In this document: one piece after another, positions 7,514 to 15,124 of the stretch | Layout of the letters: every line of letters starts with the position of its first letter | Position numbering within the stretch: the first letter of the stretch is position 1 | Assembly: GCF_003725775.1 (NCBI RefSeq) | Contig: NZ_RJSG01000002.1 | Location: forward strand, 310,001-374,000 | Origin: Nocardioides marmorisolisilvae | GTDB lineage: Bacteria > Actinomycetota > Actinomycetes > Propionibacteriales > Nocardioidaceae | Length of the DNA: 64,000 nucleotides | Direction of reading: 5' to 3' | Position numbers and translations under genes: made by a program | Notes under the pieces: model-generated | Told to the model about the DNA's origin: nothing | Database searches by the model: none | The model's input: only the letters and a program-made list of their open reading frames with translations

Positions 7514-8101
7514 ATGAGCAAGGGCCAGGCGACGAAGCTCGCCATCCTCGACGAAGCCGTGGGCATCGCGTCCCGCATCGGCTTCAACGCGCTCACCATC
7601 GGGCAGCTGGCCGAGCAGACCGGGATGAGCAAGTCCGGCCTGTTCGCGCATTTCAAGTCCAAGGAAGCCCTCCAGCTCGAGACGCTGGAGCGCGGCCGGG
7701 AGAGGTTCACCGACATCGTGATCCGCCCGACCCTGGCCACTCCGCGGGGCGTCCAGCGGGTCCGCGCGATGCTCGACCACTGGCTGGTCTGGGAGACCCA
7801 GGCGCTCGAGGGCGGCTGCGTCTTTGTGACCGGATCCATCGAATTCGACGACCAGCCGGGCGCGCTGCACGACGCGCTCGTGCGCAACCAGTCGGACTGG
7901 GCCGAGACGATCCAGGTCGTCGTACGGACCGGGATCGCCGAGGGCGACTTCCGCGCCGATCTCGACGTCGAGCAGTTCGGCTTCTCGCTCCAGGGCCTGA
8001 TCTACGCGTTCCACCACCTCTCGCGCCTGCTCCAGGACCCGAAGGCGGAGGAGAAGCTGCGGGCCGGCTTCGAGAACCTCCTGGCTGACGCAGCCGCTTA
8101 A
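7514..8101 (+). CDS. TetR/AcrR-family transcriptional regulator
   Basis: 195 residues. An N-terminal helix-turn-helix (GFNALTIGQLAEQTGMSKSG, then FAHFKSKEALQLETLE) is followed by a helical ligand-binding domain. The start is the ATG at 7514 because of the leaderless promoter immediately upstream; the longer reading from 7478 would place the promoter inside the gene. A palindromic operator in that promoter implies autorepression. The next gene, an alpha/beta hydrolase with its own GAGAGAAGGA ribosome site, lies 35 nt downstream and is probably in the same transcript. The inducer is unknown. Confidence 0.9.
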   Translation: MSKGQATKLAILDEAVGIASRIGFNALTIGQLAEQTGMSKSGLFAHFKSKEALQLETLERGRERFTDIVIRPTLATPRGVQRVRAMLDHWLVWETQALEGGCVFVTGSIEFDDQPGALHDALVRNQSDWAETIQVVVRTGIAEGDFRADLDVEQFGFSLQGLIYAFHHLSRLLQDPKAEEKLRAGFENLLADAAA

Positions 8102-8136
8102 CCACCACCCAATTTTCGAGAGAGAAGGACAGGGCA

Positions 8137-9129
8137 ATGACCGGACTACAGAAAAGCACGACCGTTCGTATCAGGAATCTAGCCATGCAGGCGTTCTTCA
8201 AGTACGCCGAGCACGTCGCACCCGGCTATGCGGGCCGGGTCGCCAACGACCTCTGGTTCACCGCGCCCCCGCGGATGGGTGACCTGCCGGTACCGGCCGG
8301 AGGCCGGTCCTTCTCGGTGCTGTCGCAGGGCGCGACGGTCGTCGGGCAGGTCTGGGGTGAGGGGTTTCGACAGGCTCAACCAGCACAAGCAGCTCAACCA
8401 ACCACTGCGCGGGCTCCGAAGACCGTCTACCTGATGCACGGCTGGGGCGGACGCGGCGCACAGTTCGGTGCCCTGGTCGAGCCGCTGGTCGAGGCCGGGT
8501 ACCAGGTCGTCATGTTCGACGCCCCCTCGCACGGCGACTCGGGCATCGTCGAGCGGACCGGCGAGCGCCGCACTCACGGCATCGAGTTCGCCCGTGCGCT
8601 GGACGCGGTCTTCGACGAGTTCGGTCCGGCCGAGGCCGTCATCGCGCACTCGCTGGGCACCATCTCGACGTACCTGGACCTGCGCTTCGGCTGGCTCGGC
8701 ACGAACCGTCTGGTGTTCATCGCGCCGATGACCGACGCGATGTCGCTCTTCGACGGCTTCCAGGCCGCGCTCGGGTTCGGACCGCGGACCCGCGCCGCGA
8801 TGGAGGCAGCGACGCGCGACTTCACCGGGCTGCCGGTCACCGAGTTCGACGCGACGCTGCAGTCGCGCTACCTGGACGAGCCGCTGCCGACGTTCGTGGT
8901 GCACGACCGCGACGACCGGCAGACCCCGTACGCCGACGCCAAGGCGTTCGCGAGCGCGGTCGGTGCGGAGTTCATGGGGACCGAGGGGCTGGGCCACCGC
9001 AAGGTGCTGCGCGACCCCGAGGTGATCAAGCGGGTCGTCGAGTTTGTTTCGACAAGCTCAACAACCGACGGCGGCGATGGCGACAAAACGTCCGGGCAGG
9101 ACGACGACTGGATGGAGGTAGCGGGATGA
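8137..9129 (+). CDS. Alpha/beta-hydrolase-fold protein carrying a repeat-derived insert
   Basis: 330 residues. The HGWGG motif (oxyanion side), a strand VVMFDAPSHGDSG and the nucleophile elbow AHSLGT (GxSxG-like, with Ala at the first position) show the alpha/beta-hydrolase fold. HDRDDRQTPY and a late GLGHRKVLRD supply candidate acid and His. Between the N-terminal part and the first core strand lies the stretch GFRQAQPAQAAQPTTARAPK, encoded by a copy of a dispersed intergenic element (8363-8384) that has inserted in frame. The C-terminus (VSTSSTTDGG) is encoded by a second copy (9046-9067). The substrate is not known. It probably belongs to the TetR-controlled unit. Confidence 0.8.
   Translation: MTGLQKSTTVRIRNLAMQAFFKYAEHVAPGYAGRVANDLWFTAPPRMGDLPVPAGGRSFSVLSQGATVVGQVWGEGFRQAQPAQAAQPTTARAPKTVYLMHGWGGRGAQFGALVEPLVEAGYQVVMFDAPSHGDSGIVERTGERRTHGIEFARALDAVFDEFGPAEAVIAHSLGTISTYLDLRFGWLGTNRLVFIAPMTDAMSLFDGFQAALGFGPRTRAAMEAATRDFTGLPVTEFDATLQSRYLDEPLPTFVVHDRDDRQTPYADAKAFASAVGAEFMGTEGLGHRKVLRDPEVIKRVVEFVSTSSTTDGGDGDKTSGQDDDWMEVAG
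8363..8384 (+). repeat. Family A dispersed repeat inside hydrolase coding sequence
   Basis: GGTTTCGACAGGCTCAACCA plus GC matches the intergenic copy at 30093-30115. Here it is read in frame and extended by similar CAAGCAGCTCAACCA-like sequence, giving a Gln/Ala/Pro-rich insert. Confidence 0.7.
9046..9067 (+). repeat. Family A dispersed repeat at hydrolase 3' end
   Basis: GTTTCGACAAGCTCAACAAC plus CG lies near the end of the hydrolase gene and encodes part of its C-terminal tail. It resembles the copies at 8363, 30093 and 30941. Confidence 0.6.
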
Positions 9130-9242
9130 ACGGCAGCGAGGGCAGCTGGTTGGAAGCATGGGTCGACGAGTTCCTCGCGAGCACGCCGCCGGGATGGCCG
9201 TTCGAGAACGGTTTCGACCTGAAGGTCGATCCGGCGGCCTGA
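9126..9242 (+). CDS. 38-residue hypothetical microprotein, coupled to the hydrolase
   Basis: The ATG overlaps the hydrolase stop (ATGA), and the reading frame runs 38 codons: MNGSEGSWLEAWVDEFLAST, then PPGWPFENGFDLKVDPAA. It is acidic, Trp-containing and has no signal peptide or membrane segment. The 4-nt overlap and actinobacterial codon use argue for translation by coupling, but nothing known was recognised, and a chance ORF remains possible. Confidence 0.5.
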   Translation: MNGSEGSWLEAWVDEFLASTPPGWPFENGFDLKVDPAA

Positions 9243-9297
9243 CGGCTGCTGTGGACTCACGCGGCAAGGACCTGCGCAAAACGATCAGAATTCCGTC

Positions 9298-9513
9298 ATG
9301 GTCGATTCTGACGATCCGGTAGCTGAACTGCGCTCACGGGCTGCCGCATTGGGGATGTCTGTGTCCGCGTACTTGCTCAGCGAGCAGGCTGATGGGGGAC
9401 CTAAGCCGCCGATCGCGGAGACCCTGCGGAAGGCCGCCAAGGACGGCAGGCGCGAAGACGTCACGACCGACGAGATCGTCGACATCATTCGTCTTGGGCG
9501 CGAGAGTCGTTGA
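9298..9513 (+). CDS. Orphan FitA/VapB-like antitoxin
   Basis: 71 residues. PVAELRSRAAALGMSVSAYL resembles the ribbon-helix-helix of FitA/VapB-type antitoxins, and the tail REDVTTDEIVDIIRLGRESR resembles their toxin-binding C-terminus. Normally a PIN-domain toxin gene overlaps the 3' end. Here no PIN ORF follows: the next sequence is a pair of dispersed repeats and then a convergent kinase gene. It is therefore either an orphan antitoxin or the remnant of a broken module. A start at ATG 9298 is assumed; there is no clear Shine-Dalgarno site. Confidence 0.6.
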   Translation: MVDSDDPVAELRSRAAALGMSVSAYLLSEQADGGPKPPIAETLRKAAKDGRREDVTTDEIVDIIRLGRESR

Positions 9514-9552
9514 ATCGTTGGCGTCCTGACCGCCAGTGGGTCCGGGTCGCCG

Positions 9553-9631
9553 GGTTTCGAGGCTCGTCGCTAGCGCTCCTCGCACCTCAACCACCGCGAG
9601 GGTCTGAGCGCTCCTCGCACCTAAACCACCG
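9553..9631. repeat. Tandem family B dispersed repeats
   Basis: A full copy (9553-9597, GGTTTCGAGGCTCGTCGCTA at the left, CACCTCAACCACCGC at the right) is followed directly by a partial one (about 9600-9631) that keeps GAGCGCTCCTCGCACCTAAA. They occupy the gap between the orphan antitoxin and the 3' end of the GAF histidine kinase. Confidence 0.65.
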
Positions 9632-10798
9632 CTAGGCCGGGAGCGTGAACCAGACCGTCGTACCGCCGCCGTCGGCGTCGTCGATCCCGATCTCGCCGCC
9701 GTGCGCCTCGACAGCGCGGCGCGCGGTGGCAAGACCGATGCCGGTGCCGTCCACGGTGCTGTCGCCGCGGGCGTAGAGCTCGAACAGCCCGTCGCGTTGG
9801 TTGGCCGGGATGCCGCGGCCATTGTCGGTGACGGAGATCCGCCACGTCTGGCCCCCACGGGAGGCGGCCACGACGACGCGCGGCTTGGTGCCGGCCGGGG
9901 TGAACTTCACGGCGTTGGAGATCAGGTTGAGCAGGACGGCGTACAGCTGCTGCTCATCGGCGAGCACGGTTGGCAGATCCTCGAAGACCAGCTCGGCGCC
10001 GCGGTCGCGCAGCGCGGGCCCGAGGTCGCTGATGGCGTGCTCGACCAGGGCGGTCAGGGAGACGTCGGTCCGCTCGAGTGCCGCGCCGACGCGTGCGTAG
10101 CCGAGGATCGTCTCGATCAGGGTCGCCATCCGGTGGCCGGCGGCCACGGTGGCGGTGACCAGCTGCTCGATCTCGCGGTCCGCCTGCACGACGGGCTCGC
10201 CGGCGAGCAGCTCGGCGTTGGCGAGGACCGCGGTCAGGGGAGTGCGGAGGTCGTGGCTCACCTGGCTGGCGAACATGCTGAGCAGCTCGTTCGAGCGGTG
10301 CAGCTCGTCGCGGGCCTCCTCAAGCTGACGGCTGCGGAGCCGCAGCTCGAGCACGTCGACGACCCGCTCGGCGAGCACGTGCAGCACCTCGGCCTGGTCC
10401 TCGTCGAGCGGGCGCGGGACCTCGTCGAAGACGCAGAGCCGGCCGATGCGCACTCCGGACGGGGTGTCGAGCGGGGCAGAGGCGTAGAACCGGACGTCGC
10501 CGATCACTCCAGTGACGAACGGGTTGTCGGCGAAGCGCGGGTCCTTGCTGGCGTCCTCGGCGATCACCGTTCTCGAGTCGTCGAGCACCGCGGCGCACAT
10601 CGAGTCGCTGCGCAGGCACACCGAGGGGTCGAAGCCCGAGGTCGCGACCTGGTGCTGGTGTCCGGTGCTGATCAGGTTGATCGCCGCGGTCGGCACGTTG
10701 CAGATCGTCGCCGCGATGTCGACCAGCGCCTGCAGGTCGCGACCGCCCGGCTCTTCCAGGACGCCGTACTCCTCGAGCTGCGCGTCAGCGATCGACAT
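9632..10798 (-). CDS. Cytoplasmic GAF-domain sensor histidine kinase
   Basis: 388 residues. A GAF domain (about 1-165) includes CLRSDSMCAAVLDDSRTVIA and RFYASAPLDTPSGVRIGRLC. A helical linker follows, then the H-box SQVSHDLRTPLTAVLANAE, the N-box NLISNAVKFTPAG, G1 DNGRGIPANQ and G2 GTGIGLATARRAVEAHGG. All kinase motifs are intact, and no membrane segment is present. Start 10798 is chosen because GGAAGG lies 6 nt upstream; the ATG at 10804 directly abuts that site. The gene overlaps the preceding degenerate kinase and is the last in the minus-strand operon that begins with the secreted Ig-like protein. It probably supplies or modulates phosphate for the OmpR-type regulator at 11970. Confidence 0.88.
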   Translation of the reverse strand: MSIADAQLEEYGVLEEPGGRDLQALVDIAATICNVPTAAINLISTGHQHQVATSGFDPSVCLRSDSMCAAVLDDSRTVIAEDASKDPRFADNPFVTGVIGDVRFYASAPLDTPSGVRIGRLCVFDEVPRPLDEDQAEVLHVLAERVVDVLELRLRSRQLEEARDELHRSNELLSMFASQVSHDLRTPLTAVLANAELLAGEPVVQADREIEQLVTATVAAGHRMATLIETILGYARVGAALERTDVSLTALVEHAISDLGPALRDRGAELVFEDLPTVLADEQQLYAVLLNLISNAVKFTPAGTKPRVVVAASRGGQTWRISVTDNGRGIPANQRDGLFELYARGDSTVDGTGIGLATARRAVEAHGGEIGIDDADGGGTTVWFTLPA

Positions 10799-11966
10799 CG
10801 TCATCCTTCCGAGACGAGACCGCCCGCTTGGGCAGTCGCAGGGTGATGGCTTGTCCGTCGAGGGACAGGTTGCCGCCGATCGAGGCGGCGAGCTCGTTGG
10901 TGGCAGCAGATGCGCTCTTCGGCGGAGTGCCGGACCAGCCGACGCGCACCTCGAGGTGGGTGCTGCGGTCGGTCGCGGACACGAACGCGGCGCCCTGGCC
11001 CGAGGTGATCACCATCGCGAGCACCCGGATCAGCGGCTGCGGGTCGAGGCGGGTCGGCATCGGTCCGCTCGGGTCGTGGATCACGGCGATGCCGGCGTTG
11101 TTGAGCCGCTCGACCGTGTCGGCGAGCAGAGCGTCCAGGTCGAGGTCGATCTCCTCGGACGACAGCACCTCGCGCGAGGAGGCCAGCAGCTCGGCGATCG
11201 CCTCGGAGAGCCGGTCCAGCTCGGCCGTCGCCTTGCCCAGCTGGGCCGAGACCGTTTCCGGGGTCTCCGGCCACAGCGCGAGGTCCTCGAGCTCGAGCTT
11301 GAGCGCGGTCACCGGCGTGCGGAGCTCGTGCGAGGCGTGCACCGCGAGCTCGCGCTCGTGGGTCAGCAGTGCGTCCAGCTTCTCGCCGCTGGAGCGCAGG
11401 GCCTCGCCGATCGCTTGCGCCTCCGGCACCCGGTACGCCGGCAGGTTCGGGTGCAACCGTCCGGCGCCGAGTCCGCGCGCCGCTTCGGCGAGCTGCTGGA
11501 AGGGCCGCGACATCCGCCGGGCGATCACGAACCCGGCGGCTCCGGCCAGGACCGCGAGCACCAGGCCCAGGACCACCAGCGGCAGCAGCGCCCGGGCGAT
11601 CTCGGCGTCGACAGCGTCAGCAGAACGCAGGACCCAGACGGTGTCGCCGTTCGCGAGCTTCGCCGAAGCGGTGACGTTGCCCTTCGCGGACCTCGGTCCG
11701 TCGGTGGAGTCGATCAGCGTGCCTCCGGTGTCGATCCGGATCCGTTCGTCCTCATCGGCGAGGCGGTCGAGGAACGCGGGGGTGACCTTCTGGTGCGCGG
11801 CAACCCGTTCGTCGATGGCGACCCGGGCCAGCTCGACGGTCCGGTCGACGCGGTGCTGCTCCTGGGTGCGGACCAGGTCGGCGAGGAAGTAAGCGCGGGG
11901 GATGCCGTAGAGGGCCACGACCAGGACGGTCAGGCCTACGAATGCGGCAACCAGGCGCTCACGCAC
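10785..11966 (-). CDS. Two-TM sensor kinase with degenerate ATP-binding domain
   Basis: 393 residues. The N-terminal TM (VAAFVGLTVLVVALYGI) and a second near residues 127-150 (LLPLVVLGLVLAVLAGAAGF) enclose an extracytoplasmic sensor. A HAMP-like linker and a good H-box follow (HASHELRTPVTALKLELEDL). The region that should hold the N-box reads LIRVLAMVITSGQGAAFVSA with no Asn, and the G1/G2 glycine boxes are missing (VGWSGTPPKSASAATNE). So it keeps the phosphorylatable His but probably cannot bind ATP normally. It may work as a phosphatase, a scaffold or a phospho-acceptor with the intact GAF kinase next door. It follows the response regulator with a 3-nt gap. Confidence 0.8.
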   Translation of the reverse strand: MRERLVAAFVGLTVLVVALYGIPRAYFLADLVRTQEQHRVDRTVELARVAIDERVAAHQKVTPAFLDRLADEDERIRIDTGGTLIDSTDGPRSAKGNVTASAKLANGDTVWVLRSADAVDAEIARALLPLVVLGLVLAVLAGAAGFVIARRMSRPFQQLAEAARGLGAGRLHPNLPAYRVPEAQAIGEALRSSGEKLDALLTHERELAVHASHELRTPVTALKLELEDLALWPETPETVSAQLGKATAELDRLSEAIAELLASSREVLSSEEIDLDLDALLADTVERLNNAGIAVIHDPSGPMPTRLDPQPLIRVLAMVITSGQGAAFVSATDRSTHLEVRVGWSGTPPKSASAATNELAASIGGNLSLDGQAITLRLPKRAVSSRKDDDVDR

Positions 11967-11969
11967 GAC

Positions 11970-12674
11970 TCAGCTCTCTTCGAGCCTGAAGCCGACGCCG
12001 CGCACCGTCACGATGGCGACCGGTGCCTTGCTCTCCTCGAGCTTCTGCCGCAGCCGACCGATGGTGACGTCGAGGGTCTTGGTGGAACCGAACCAGTTCT
12101 CGTCCCAGACCTCGTCCATCAGCCGCTCGCGGGTGAAGACGGTGCCGCGCTCGGAGTCGAGCAGCGCGAGCAGGTCGAACTCCTTGGAGGTCAGGGAGAT
12201 CTCGGCGTCCTGGACCCAGACCCGGCGCGAGCCACGGTCGACCCGGATGCCGCTCTCGGTGGTTGCCTCAGCCGGTGCCGGAGTACCGGTGCCGCGACCG
12301 GCGCGACGCAGCAGTGCCCGGGTGCGTGCCAGCAGCTCGGCGAGCGCGAACGGCTTGCCGAGGTAGTCGTCCGCGCCGACGTCCAGGCCGACCACCCGGT
12401 CGAGCTCGCCGCCGCGCGCGGTCAGGATCATCACGCCACCCTCGTAGCCGTTGCTGCGCAGCTGGCGGCACACGTCCAGGCCGTCCAGGTCGGGCAGGCC
12501 GAGGTCGAGGAGCACCAGGTCGATGTCGCCGGCGGCGGCGCGCTCGAGACCGGCGGTGCCGGTGTCGACCCGTTCGACCTGGTAGTCCTCGCGCTCGAGG
12601 GTGCGGACCAGCGGGACGGCGATGCCGTCGTCGTCCTCGACGACGAGGATGAGGTGGGTCACCTCAGAGAGCAT
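11970..12674 (-). CDS. OmpR/PhoB-family response regulator
   Basis: 234 residues. The receiver domain has the acidic pair EDDD, the phospho-acceptor in LVLLDLGLPDLDG and the switch Lys in GKPFALAELL. The C-terminal winged helix has the OmpR pattern SLTSKEFDLLALLDS and TLDVTIGRLRQKLEE, then VRGVGFRLEES. The start is ATG 12674, overlapping the previous gene by 11 nt; GTG 12662 just after that gene's stop is equally possible. It sits in one operon with a secreted substrate, a membrane protein and two kinases. It could therefore control the SipW-type export locus, perhaps through the shared element at 14983 and 16493. Confidence 0.9.
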   Translation of the reverse strand: MLSEVTHLILVVEDDDGIAVPLVRTLEREDYQVERVDTGTAGLERAAAGDIDLVLLDLGLPDLDGLDVCRQLRSNGYEGGVMILTARGGELDRVVGLDVGADDYLGKPFALAELLARTRALLRRAGRGTGTPAPAEATTESGIRVDRGSRRVWVQDAEISLTSKEFDLLALLDSERGTVFTRERLMDEVWDENWFGSTKTLDVTIGRLRQKLEESKAPVAIVTVRGVGFRLEES

Positions 12675-13083
12675 AGGGGTGCTCCGGCCGCACCGGACGC
12701 TCCCGCGCATCGGCCACGACGAGGGCGACGGCAAGGAACGCGAACACCACGACCATGGTGGCCGCCGGGGTCCAGGAGACGCTGCCGGTGCTCGGGCTGC
12801 CGATGAACGCGACCATCGCCTGGCCGGCCACGATGAGGCCGGAGAGGACGACGACGGCGAACCGGGACTCGAAGCAGTTGCGCTGCCACATCCGTCCGGC
12901 CGCGACCAGGGCGCCGAGGGCGAGTGCGCCGACCAGCAGCACGCTGTAACCGTGGGTGCTGCCACCCGCGAGCTCCCCGAGCGCCGAGCCGGCCATCGAG
13001 GCGGTGGCGATCGCGGCGAAGCGCGATGTACGGGTCAGGCGCACGGCGCGACGCTTCGCGGGCTGGCGGAGGGTGGTGCTCAT
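12664..13083 (-). CDS. Four-TM hypothetical membrane protein
   Basis: 139 residues starting MSTTLRQPAKRRAVRLTRTS with a basic N-terminus. Four hydrophobic segments follow, around residues 23-42, 46-66, 76-96 and 103-123 (for example YSVLLVGALALGALVAAGRM). No family was recognised. It overlaps the Ig-like secreted protein gene at its start and the response regulator gene at its end, so it is embedded in the operon. By position it could be a membrane partner of the exported proteins or a sensor accessory for the kinases. Confidence 0.75.
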   Translation of the reverse strand: MSTTLRQPAKRRAVRLTRTSRFAAIATASMAGSALGELAGGSTHGYSVLLVGALALGALVAAGRMWQRNCFESRFAVVVLSGLIVAGQAMVAFIGSPSTGSVSWTPAATMVVVFAFLAVALVVADARERPVRPEHPYAL

Positions 13084-14909
13084 CAGAAGTCCTTGTCGTT
13101 CGTGCCGAGCTCGGTGGCCGGAGCCGCGGAGCAGGGACGGCCGTTGGTGTCGAGTGCGGAGACCGACGGGGTCCAGATGGAGGCCTGGCTCGAGGTCGCG
13201 GTCCGCAGGCTGCCGCCGCTGGTCATCGCACCGACCGTGACGGTGACGACGGTCGCGCTGGTGCCGTTGACCGTGGCGGTGGAGGCCACCATGGTGGCGG
13301 CGAAGACAGCCGTCTTGTTGTTCTTGATGAAGTTGCCCTTGAGGTTCACCGAGCCGAGGTTCAGCACGGTGGAGCCGCTCAGGACGTCCACGGTGTCGTT
13401 GCTGCCGCCCAGGCCGGAGGTGACCGCGTTGCCGTCGCGCAGGCGCAGGCTGACCGCGGTCGACGTACCGGTCCAACCGGTCATGATCGAGGCGAGGTTG
13501 ACCTGGTCGGTGAAGGTGAAGGTGAGCTTGTCGCCGGCATCCAGGCGGCCGACCTTCGCGCCACCGTTCGTCGCCTGGACGTCGTACGCCTTCAGCGGGG
13601 TGTTGTCGATGCGGCGGGCGGCCATCGTGGTCGAGACCGTGGTCTTGCCGGCGCCGTCGACCAGCGTGGCGCGGAAGTCGTAGAGACCGTCGGCCAGCGT
13701 GGTGGTGTTCAGGCTGCAGCTGTACGGCGAGGTGGTGTCGGTGCAGACGGTGGTCCAGGTGCTCGAACCGTTCGGGGCGCGGTCGATGCGGACCGAGGTG
13801 ACGCCGGCGGTGGAGGCAGCGGTGGCGGTCAGGGTGACGGTGCCGGACAGGTAGGCGCCCGGGTCCTCCATGGAGACCGAGGAGACGGTGTTGTCGACCG
13901 TGCGGCTCGCGATCACCGTGGAGGCCGTGGTGTTGCCGGCCTGGTCGGTGGCGAACGAGCGGAACGAGTAGACGCCGTCGGAGAGCTTGGTGGTGTCGTA
14001 GCGGCAGGTGTACGGGTCGACCGAGAGCGTGCACATGGTCGTCCAGGTGCCGGTGCCGCTCTTCTGGTACTGGATCTGCACGCTGGTCACCGACGTGTCG
14101 GCGTCCGATGCGGTCGCGGTGAAGGTCGCGGTGCCGCGCAGCGGCGTACCGGGGTCGGTCATCGCGGTCACCGGGGCGACGTTGTCGATCAGCGCGTCGG
14201 TGACGGTGGCCGAGTAGACGGTGGTGGTGCCGCTGGTGGCGACGGCCCGCAGGTCGTAGGACTCGCCCTGGGTGTAGCCGGTGGCGGTGGCCCAGGTGCA
14301 GGTGTACGGCGCGGTGACGGTCATCGTGCAGAGCGTCTTCCAGCTGCCCGTGCTGCCGGTGACCAGGTACTGCACCGAGACCACGTAGACCAGCGAGCCG
14401 GGGTTGTAGATCGCGGCGTTGAGGGTCACGTTGCCCTTGACGACGTCGCCCGGGTCGTTGAGGACCAGCAGCAGGTTGTTCGCGACCTGCGTGGTGACGG
14501 TGTCCGAGGTGGTCTGGTAGCCGGCGTTGTCGGTGGCGATCGCGCGCAGGTCGTAGCTGCCGTCCGCGACGAGCTTGGTGTTCCAGCTGCACGAGTACGG
14601 CGAGCCGGACGCGGTGCACATCGTGGTCCAGGTCGAGGCGCCCGGGGCGAGGTACTGGATGACGACGCTCGCGATGCCCGAACCGGTGTCCGAGGCGTTC
14701 GCGGCGATGGTGGCGGCGGTGCCGCTGACCGTCGTGCCCGGGTTGATCATCGTCACCGTCGGCGGCACCCAGTCGGAGGCGGCGCTGATGCTGCTGGCGG
14801 TGTTGCGCGAGGTGGAGGTGAAGGTCGCGCCGGAGAGGCTCGGCATCCCGAAGACGGCCACGCCCAGGACGGCCATCAGGGCCATCAGGGTGAGCGGGCG
14901 GCGGGACAT
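13083..14909 (-). CDS. Large secreted protein with SipW-type signal and repeated Ig-like domains
   Basis: 608 residues from the ATG at 14909, which has AAGGAG 6 nt upstream; a reading from 14960 lacks one. The signal region (PLTLMALMAVLGVAVFGM) is followed by GATFTSTSRNTASS, nearly identical to GATFTSTSGNTIS in the small protein at 15877, the pattern of SipW-processed proteins. Four or five Ig-like domains of ~90-100 aa follow, each with DPG or NPG, a VxSVxIQY strand, a paired Cys motif such as TTMCTASGSPYSCSW and DGxYDLRAIATD. The spaced Cys pairs suggest one disulfide per domain. It is probably an extracellular adhesive or matrix protein. It begins the operon that contains the regulator and kinases. 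Confidence 0.85.
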   Translation of the reverse strand: MSRRPLTLMALMAVLGVAVFGMPSLSGATFTSTSRNTASSISAASDWVPPTVTMINPGTTVSGTAATIAANASDTGSGIASVVIQYLAPGASTWTTMCTASGSPYSCSWNTKLVADGSYDLRAIATDNAGYQTTSDTVTTQVANNLLLVLNDPGDVVKGNVTLNAAIYNPGSLVYVVSVQYLVTGSTGSWKTLCTMTVTAPYTCTWATATGYTQGESYDLRAVATSGTTTVYSATVTDALIDNVAPVTAMTDPGTPLRGTATFTATASDADTSVTSVQIQYQKSGTGTWTTMCTLSVDPYTCRYDTTKLSDGVYSFRSFATDQAGNTTASTVIASRTVDNTVSSVSMEDPGAYLSGTVTLTATAASTAGVTSVRIDRAPNGSSTWTTVCTDTTSPYSCSLNTTTLADGLYDFRATLVDGAGKTTVSTTMAARRIDNTPLKAYDVQATNGGAKVGRLDAGDKLTFTFTDQVNLASIMTGWTGTSTAVSLRLRDGNAVTSGLGGSNDTVDVLSGSTVLNLGSVNLKGNFIKNNKTAVFAATMVASTATVNGTSATVVTVTVGAMTSGGSLRTATSSQASIWTPSVSALDTNGRPCSAAPATELGTNDKDF

Positions 14910-14982
14910 CGGTTCTCCTTCGGGAAGTCGTTGGTTCAACGCTAGAAAGTCGCGGTACACGGCCCGGCAACAAGCGGGCGCT

Positions 14983-15003
14983 GGAGTTCCACAACTCGGT
15001 AAC
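14983..15003. promoter_or_regulatory. Shared element upstream of the Ig-like SipW substrate
   Basis: GGAGTTCCACAACTCGGTAA plus C aligns with the 21-nt stretch at 16493-16513: 15 of 21 positions are identical, including TCCAC and GGTAAC. It lies 74 nt upstream of the ATG. Both sites face genes for SipW-type exported proteins, so a common regulator, possibly the OmpR-type protein at 11970, is inferred. Confidence 0.4.
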
Positions 15004-15027
15004 AGCTGTCGCGGTGGCGTGAAAAGA

Positions 15028-15066
15028 CCACCGTCCCGCGCGCGCCGGGTGCGCGCGGGACGGTGG
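15028..15066 (-). terminator. 16-bp perfect hairpin ending the camelysin-like/SipW unit
   Basis: CCACCGTCCCGCGCGC pairs with its exact complement around a 7-nt loop. It lies about 60 nt beyond the SipW peptidase stop and upstream of the Ig-like protein's promoter region, separating the two transcription units. Confidence 0.75.
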
Positions 15067-15124
15067 AACCCTGTGCAGGTCGCGGCGACCGACCTGCAGC
15101 CCCCCAGGGGGTGACCGCGGGGGG

